A stretch of DNA of 64,000 bases, taken from the NCBI RefSeq assembly GCF_910596095.1, contig NC_056554.1, forward strand, positions 682,001-746,000, written 5' to 3'. This document shows positions 60,401 through 64,000 of the stretch, piece after piece. The translations under genes were made by a program, and so were the position numbers. The notes beneath the pieces are model-generated. The model was not told the origin of the DNA. It worked only from the letters and a program-made list of their open reading frames with translations, and made no database searches. Origin of the DNA: Thunnus maccoyii. Its lineage: Eukaryota; Chordata; Actinopteri; Scombriformes; Scombridae. Numbering within the stretch: the first letter of the stretch is position 1; each line of letters begins with the position of its first letter.

Positions 60401-63400
60401 CATTAATTTGAAAAGCCTGACAAACCCGTTTGAAGATGCCGTTAGCTGAGATGAGCTGAGTGCGCCCCCTACAGTTGATCTCTAGGGTGTAGCGCAGATG
60501 AGGAGCCAGGAGCTGCAGCAGGGAGACACACAAAATGATTCAGGGTACAACATGTCTGTGTTGGCTACAGCTTGATAAAGTAACATTAAACCAAATTAGC
60601 ACAAATTCTCAAATAAAAGCCAGTATGCAAATAGTCAAGTAGAGTCTCAAATCATAGCACTACTCTTGATTCAGAGGAGGAGAGGTGGATGGAGGCATTA
60701 ATCCAACAGTGGACTTTGCCACAAGAGACCGCTGTTTGTTTGCTGTTTCCAACTGCAAGTCGGGACAGTATTTTAAAAACTGTAACTATGATTGTCCACT
60801 TAACCCTAACCCTAACCCTAACAATGTTTTTTTCCCTAAACCTAACCAAGTGGTTTTTGTGCCTAAACCCAACTAAACCTTAACCACAGCGTTGTCACAT
60901 CATAAAACATCAATGTTTTTAACAATGATGTGTAACAGGTTTTGAAAAGCACATACACATGATGTTGTCTTGCTGATTACTGCTGATAGAGGCGCCAGAT
61001 TAGAAAATGTTCCAATGTGAACTCAACACTTCTGCACATAAAGCCAGTCAAGGAATACTGTGTATCCTTTGAGAAGGTGGAAGTCTTTTAATTGAAACAT
61101 CTTAACAGGAAGTGTTAGACTGATTGTAGCTCAACAAAAAAGCAAAAAACTGCAAAGTGGAAGGGACTTAAAATAAAGAGTGAATGAAAAATAGTATGTG
61201 TTGAAAAGAGAAAGTGAGAGCGCAGAGTGGTGAGTGCAACATGAGTCTGTTGCTGTACCAATGGAACAGGTGCTGGGGAAATGTACATTATACAGTTTGT
61301 CAAGACAACAAGTCAACATGGAGGGAGTGTTGAGTTTGCATTAAGCAGTAGTAGTAGGAGAAGTAGAAATAAAGACATGATTAATATAAGATTGTAAATA
61401 AGTACAGGTCTGGTTCTCTTTCACACAAATATAAACTTACAATAACTCTGCTCAACTTTGTCCCCACAGACATCATGGATGAAATTTTCCAACAGAAAAA
61501 TACAGTTATGAATAATATTGTGTGTGTGTGTATGTTTACCTTATATATAGGGTGTACAGCAGGCAGCTGTCTAAGAGTCGCCACACAAAACACCTCTATG
61601 ACCAGGTGAGTCCTGAGCAGGTGAGACAGCACCTGGAACACCTGGAACTCAGAGTGACGTACCCACAACTTAGCCATTACCCAGGCCAGGGGTGGGTCTC
61701 TGGGCAGGAACATGGGCGTGTCCAGGCCTGGAGTCTGTCCAAGCTGGAGATGAGGAGGGGAAACTGTTACTGTTCCATATCTAGAACCTCCCAGACCATA
61801 TGAAGCTCAGATATCAGTCACCAGTTTTGTTTTCTCTGTTCTTCCACTATCTGCAACCCAGGGGAGTGTGTCATTTTAAAAAAAAAAACGTCATCTATGC
61901 AGCCATTCTGACGTTCATTTTGTATTCTCAATATCCATTAAGTATTTTCAGACATTAATAAAATGTTCTCAGATTTTCATTCAGTATTCTCAGGTTTTCA
62001 TTTACGGAAGCAAACCTGCTAGTTAGTTCAGCCAGACAGATTTTTCAGATGTTCATAAAATGGATTTTCCTTCTGTATGGTCAAACTTTCATAAAAAGTT
62101 GTCAAGCAATAGTCTCAGATTTTCATTACAGTTTCTGTGTTTACATCTACCTGTATCGCAATAGGTATGAGTCCTTGGTCTGGATGTTGGTAAAGCAGAC
62201 ACAGGGGAGCAGCGATGTACTGAGGTTTTCCCCTGATTGTGTTGGTGGGAATCCCATCAACGATGGCATAGTCCAACAAGAAGATGTTCCCTGCCTGGAT
62301 GGGAGAGGAATCGATCAATGAGAAGAAGTGAGGACAGTGAAGGAAACAGTGATGGAAGAAGTACTCAGATCCTTTACCTCAGTAAAGGTACCAATCCAGC
62401 AATGTAAAAATATCCCATTACAAGTACAAGTCCTGCATGAAAAATCCCATATGTATAGAAGTAGCCTACATAAGTATTAGCAGCAAGATGTAGTAAAGTA
62501 TTAAGCTGAAAACACACTGCCGCACTGCAGCGCATCATATGTCGCTCATCAAGTGATAGTAGTTACCTGGATGTAACTCCAGTTCTATGAGTACAAAGTG
62601 GGACAACAAAATGCCATGAGTGAGTCGCCTATTGTGGTTGTCCATTTTTGATTAATAACTTGAAAAATAATACTATTCTGAGCCTTGAAATCATGTTTTG
62701 AAAGCAGCTGATCAGCCACCAATACATTTTTGCCTTGTATAGAAGCACAAGTGAAATAGTTGAAACTACAGTGAAAAGCAAGCAACAAACTAACGTCTAT
62801 AGTTGGGCAAACATTGTATTGATGTGCAAAACAGCTTGGAAAAAAATGTGTTTCTCCAGGGGCGGCAACGCTGGAAATAGGACAGAGGAGCAAAGTGACA
62901 TGTGCCTAACCACTGGTGTGGGCGTTGTACATATGCACACCATTGGGCAGCGGTGTGCTTTGGACCTTAAAATAAAAATGGTTTGGTCCCTCTGACTGAT
63001 ATATTATTATATATGACATCATTAGATTATTAATACTGAAGCATCAGTGTTAGAGCAGCATGTTACTGTTGTAGCTGCTGGAGGTGGAGCTAGTTTCAAC
63101 TACTTTACATACAGTTAGTTAGTTTAGTCCAGTGGTTCCCAACCTAGGGGTCGGGCCCCTCCAAAGTGTCAGCAGATAAATCTGAGGGGTCGTGAGATGA
63201 TTAATGGGAGAGGAAAGAAGAAAAAACAAAGTTCTGATACACAAATCTGTTTTCAGTTTTTTGACTTTTTCTCTAATCTTTGATTTTTGCTGAAATATTG
63301 GATCCTTTGAACATTTATTGAAATGAAAGCATGTGAGAAGTTTAGAGGGAAAATCACTATTTGGTGGAGCTGTTAACAACTCATAGACATGTGAAATGTG

Positions 63401-64000
63401 ACCCCGACTACACACTGCTTTTTGTAAGACATCAAAAGCCAAAAAGGTTGGAAACCACTGGTTTCATCTTTAACAATGTGTTGTATTTTAAAAGCTTGTT
63501 ATATTATCCATTGTGTCAAATCTTCATCTGAAAAAGTAATTAAAGCTGTCAAATAAATGTAGTGGAGTAGAAAGTGCAATATTTCCCTTTGAAATGTAGT
63601 GGACTGGAAGTATAAAGTAGCATCAAATGGAAATGCTCAAGTAAAGTACAAGTACCTCAAGATTGCACTAAAGTACAGTACTTGAGTAAATGCACTTAGT
63701 TACTTTCTACTGCTGGAAGGAGGAGAGTATAAGATGAATGAACACTTTCCAAACAGAAATCACACAGACAATTCAGAAGTTGATCTCCATGAACTGCTAC
63801 ATTTGTGGTGTCCCATCAAAGCCTGCACAGAGTATACAGACAGATGTAGAGTATTTCTCCACCTTTAGCTCTTTGTTCAGGTTGGTCCTGGGAGGCAGGG
63901 AGCTCTGCACCATGTCTGGTGTGACAGGGAAGTTTCCTGGCAGCGTCTTGCACCTCTGGATCATTCTTGGGTTGGAGCCATTCAGACACTGGTATCCAAA
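54461..64000 (-). CDS. alox12: Arachidonate lipoxygenase, ALOX12-like (5' part outside window; first iron-ligand His replaced)
   Basis: Nine minus-strand exons, all with GT-AG borders and compatible phases: 63863-64000 (open to the right), 62151-62294, 61540-61743, 60426-60512, 60097-60266, 56718-56839, 55993-56093, 55606-55776, 54461-54640. They encode 438 residues, the C-terminal two-thirds of a ~660-residue enzyme that oxygenates polyunsaturated fatty acids; the N-terminal PLAT domain would lie beyond 64000. Landmarks: '[17 protein letters not shown]', 'AGNIFLLDY', 'AAPLCLLY', '[20 protein letters not shown]', '[14 protein letters not shown]', 'STGGDG', '[14 protein letters not shown]', and the end 'SRIENSITI'. 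Iron ligands: H135, H315, N319 and the terminal I438 are present. The position of the first ligand, five before H135, is F130 (TTC, 61636-61638). '[18 protein letters not shown]' and 'AQPD' before 'PLGQY' resemble ALOX12 most; adjacency to rnasek and bap18 supports that call. It may be catalytically impaired. Confidence 0.93.
54960..55400 (+). mobile_element. L2-type LINE tail, plus orientation
   Basis: 'GTGAAAAGTGCCCTGAGATA' with 'TTTGGCGCAATATAAATAAA' at 55340-55395 is the plus-strand version of the L2 3' end seen in minus orientation elsewhere. The piece before it has an eroded relationship. It lies in the last lipoxygenase intron. Confidence 0.6.
56185..56580. repeat. Paired inverted copies of the 'CCAGTCTTTATGCTAAG' repeat
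   Basis: 'TTAGTTTAGCATAAAGACTG' at ~56199 is the reverse of 'CCAGTCTTTATGCTAAGAAG' at ~56535. A third copy is at ~33840. They bracket about 300 bp of lipoxygenase intron. Confidence 0.6.
57413..58130 (-). mobile_element. L2-type LINE 3' end with C-terminal RT codons
   Basis: AATCAATCAATCAATC tail at 57417-57437, 3'UTR to ~57650, a CAA/AAC-rich stretch, then the RT C-terminus on the minus strand: '[20 protein letters not shown]' and '[19 protein letters not shown]', stop (~58120-57992). It is less diverged than the 42.6-kb copy, hence younger. Confidence 0.8.
58582..58890 (-). repeat. ~330-bp repeat, inverted copy
   Basis: 'AAAGGATAGGTTCAATTGTG', 'ATCAAGTGGATATCTGCCAC' and 'GACAGTGTTTCCCTGTTGAG' are reverse complements of the 39652-39975 unit. 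Confidence 0.75.
59120..59325 (+). repeat. ~330-bp repeat, partial copy
   Basis: 'CCACCATCACTTACATTG' and 'GAACAGGAGGAATGATTACA' match the same unit. Only the right two-thirds is present. Confidence 0.7.
60801..60886 (-). repeat. Degenerate telomere-type repeat
   Basis: 'TAACCCTAACCCTAACCCTA' at 60801, then spaced CCTAAACCTAACC and AAACCCAACTAAACC variants. It lies in the lipoxygenase intron between the exons at 60512 and 61540. Confidence 0.8.
62352..63715. mobile_element. Old MITE-like repeat split by later insertions
   Basis: The left part 'GATGGAAGAAGTACTCAGAT', the middle 'GTTGTAGCTGCTGGAGGTGG' (~63068) and the right part 'AATGTAGTGGAGTAGAAAGT' to 'AGTACAGTACTTGAGTAAAT' are the ordered pieces of the same repeat as 41050-41380. 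They are separated by ~470 bp (62510-62985) and by the MITE at 63130-63460. Confidence 0.6.
63130..63460. mobile_element. 331-bp hAT-like MITE
   Basis: Ends CAGTGGTTCCCAACCTAG and AGGTTGGAAACCACTG are inverted copies (14 of 16 positions by eye). Flanks GTTTAGTC and GTTTCATC (63122-63129 and 63461-63468) are an imperfect 8-bp duplication, 6 of 8. Internal open frames are incidental. Confidence 0.75.

Noticed and set aside
60801-60886. Direct-repeat array resembling a CRISPR
   Set aside because: Telomere-type hexamers without spacers in a eukaryotic intron; no CRISPR present anywhere in the window.
63119-63442. 107-codon minus-strand frame
   Set aside because: Coincides with a hAT-like MITE defined by its inverted ends.

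Overview
The window is vertebrate nuclear DNA, most likely from a teleost fish. It holds split genes with canonical GT-AG introns, an intronless-CDS GPCR, many (CA/GT)n microsatellites, interstitial TTAGGG repeats and teleost-style repeats: L2-, L1-, RTE- and Rex1-like LINEs, a Penelope-like element, tRNA-derived SINEs, hAT-like MITEs and a Ty3/gypsy relic. No bacterial, organellar or viral genome architecture is visible.

Layout. 1-10.3 kb is gene-poor and filled with broken LINEs and repeats. 10.5-12.2 kb carries a complete P2Y-type nucleotide receptor gene (+). 12.6-20 kb is repeat-rich, dominated by a Penelope-like element between ~0.75-1 kb inverted arms (14.9-18.0 kb). 20.3-32.2 kb starts with a CpG-containing promoter-like stretch and contains candidate noncoding exons and two miR-15/16-family hairpins (29.65 and 32.13 kb, +), interpreted as the counterpart of the mammalian miR-497/195 cluster and host transcript. 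35.0-40.25 kb is bap18 (C17orf49; -), with five coding exons found and the SANT-domain exon not found. 40.5-49.3 kb is repeat DNA (near-complete L2 LINE, gypsy relic, SINE, MITE). 49.4-53.6 kb is rnasek (+, four exons, complete). 54.4-64.0 kb is the 3' two-thirds of an arachidonate lipoxygenase, alox12-like (-, nine exons, running off the right edge).

Context. ALOX12, RNASEK, C17orf49/BAP18 and the miR-497/195 host lie side by side on human 17p13.1, so 20-64 kb is a conserved block. Read in reverse, every member keeps its human orientation except rnasek, which is flipped. rnasek therefore cannot read through into bap18 as it does in human.

Observations most worth a second look: (1) the lipoxygenase lacks its first iron-ligand histidine (Phe in its place, within a perfect 9-nt tandem duplication) although every exon is otherwise intact; (2) bap18 lacks a recognisable SANT exon, and the flanking exons are phase-compatible so they would join in frame; (3) the two-hairpin miR-15/16 cluster; (4) a CLEAR-type palindrome upstream of rnasek, whose product is a V-ATPase-associated protein; (5) a 46-bp loop-free near-perfect palindrome in rnasek intron 1; (6) a P2Y receptor with NPxxY changed to NALLY and a greatly enlarged third cytoplasmic loop.
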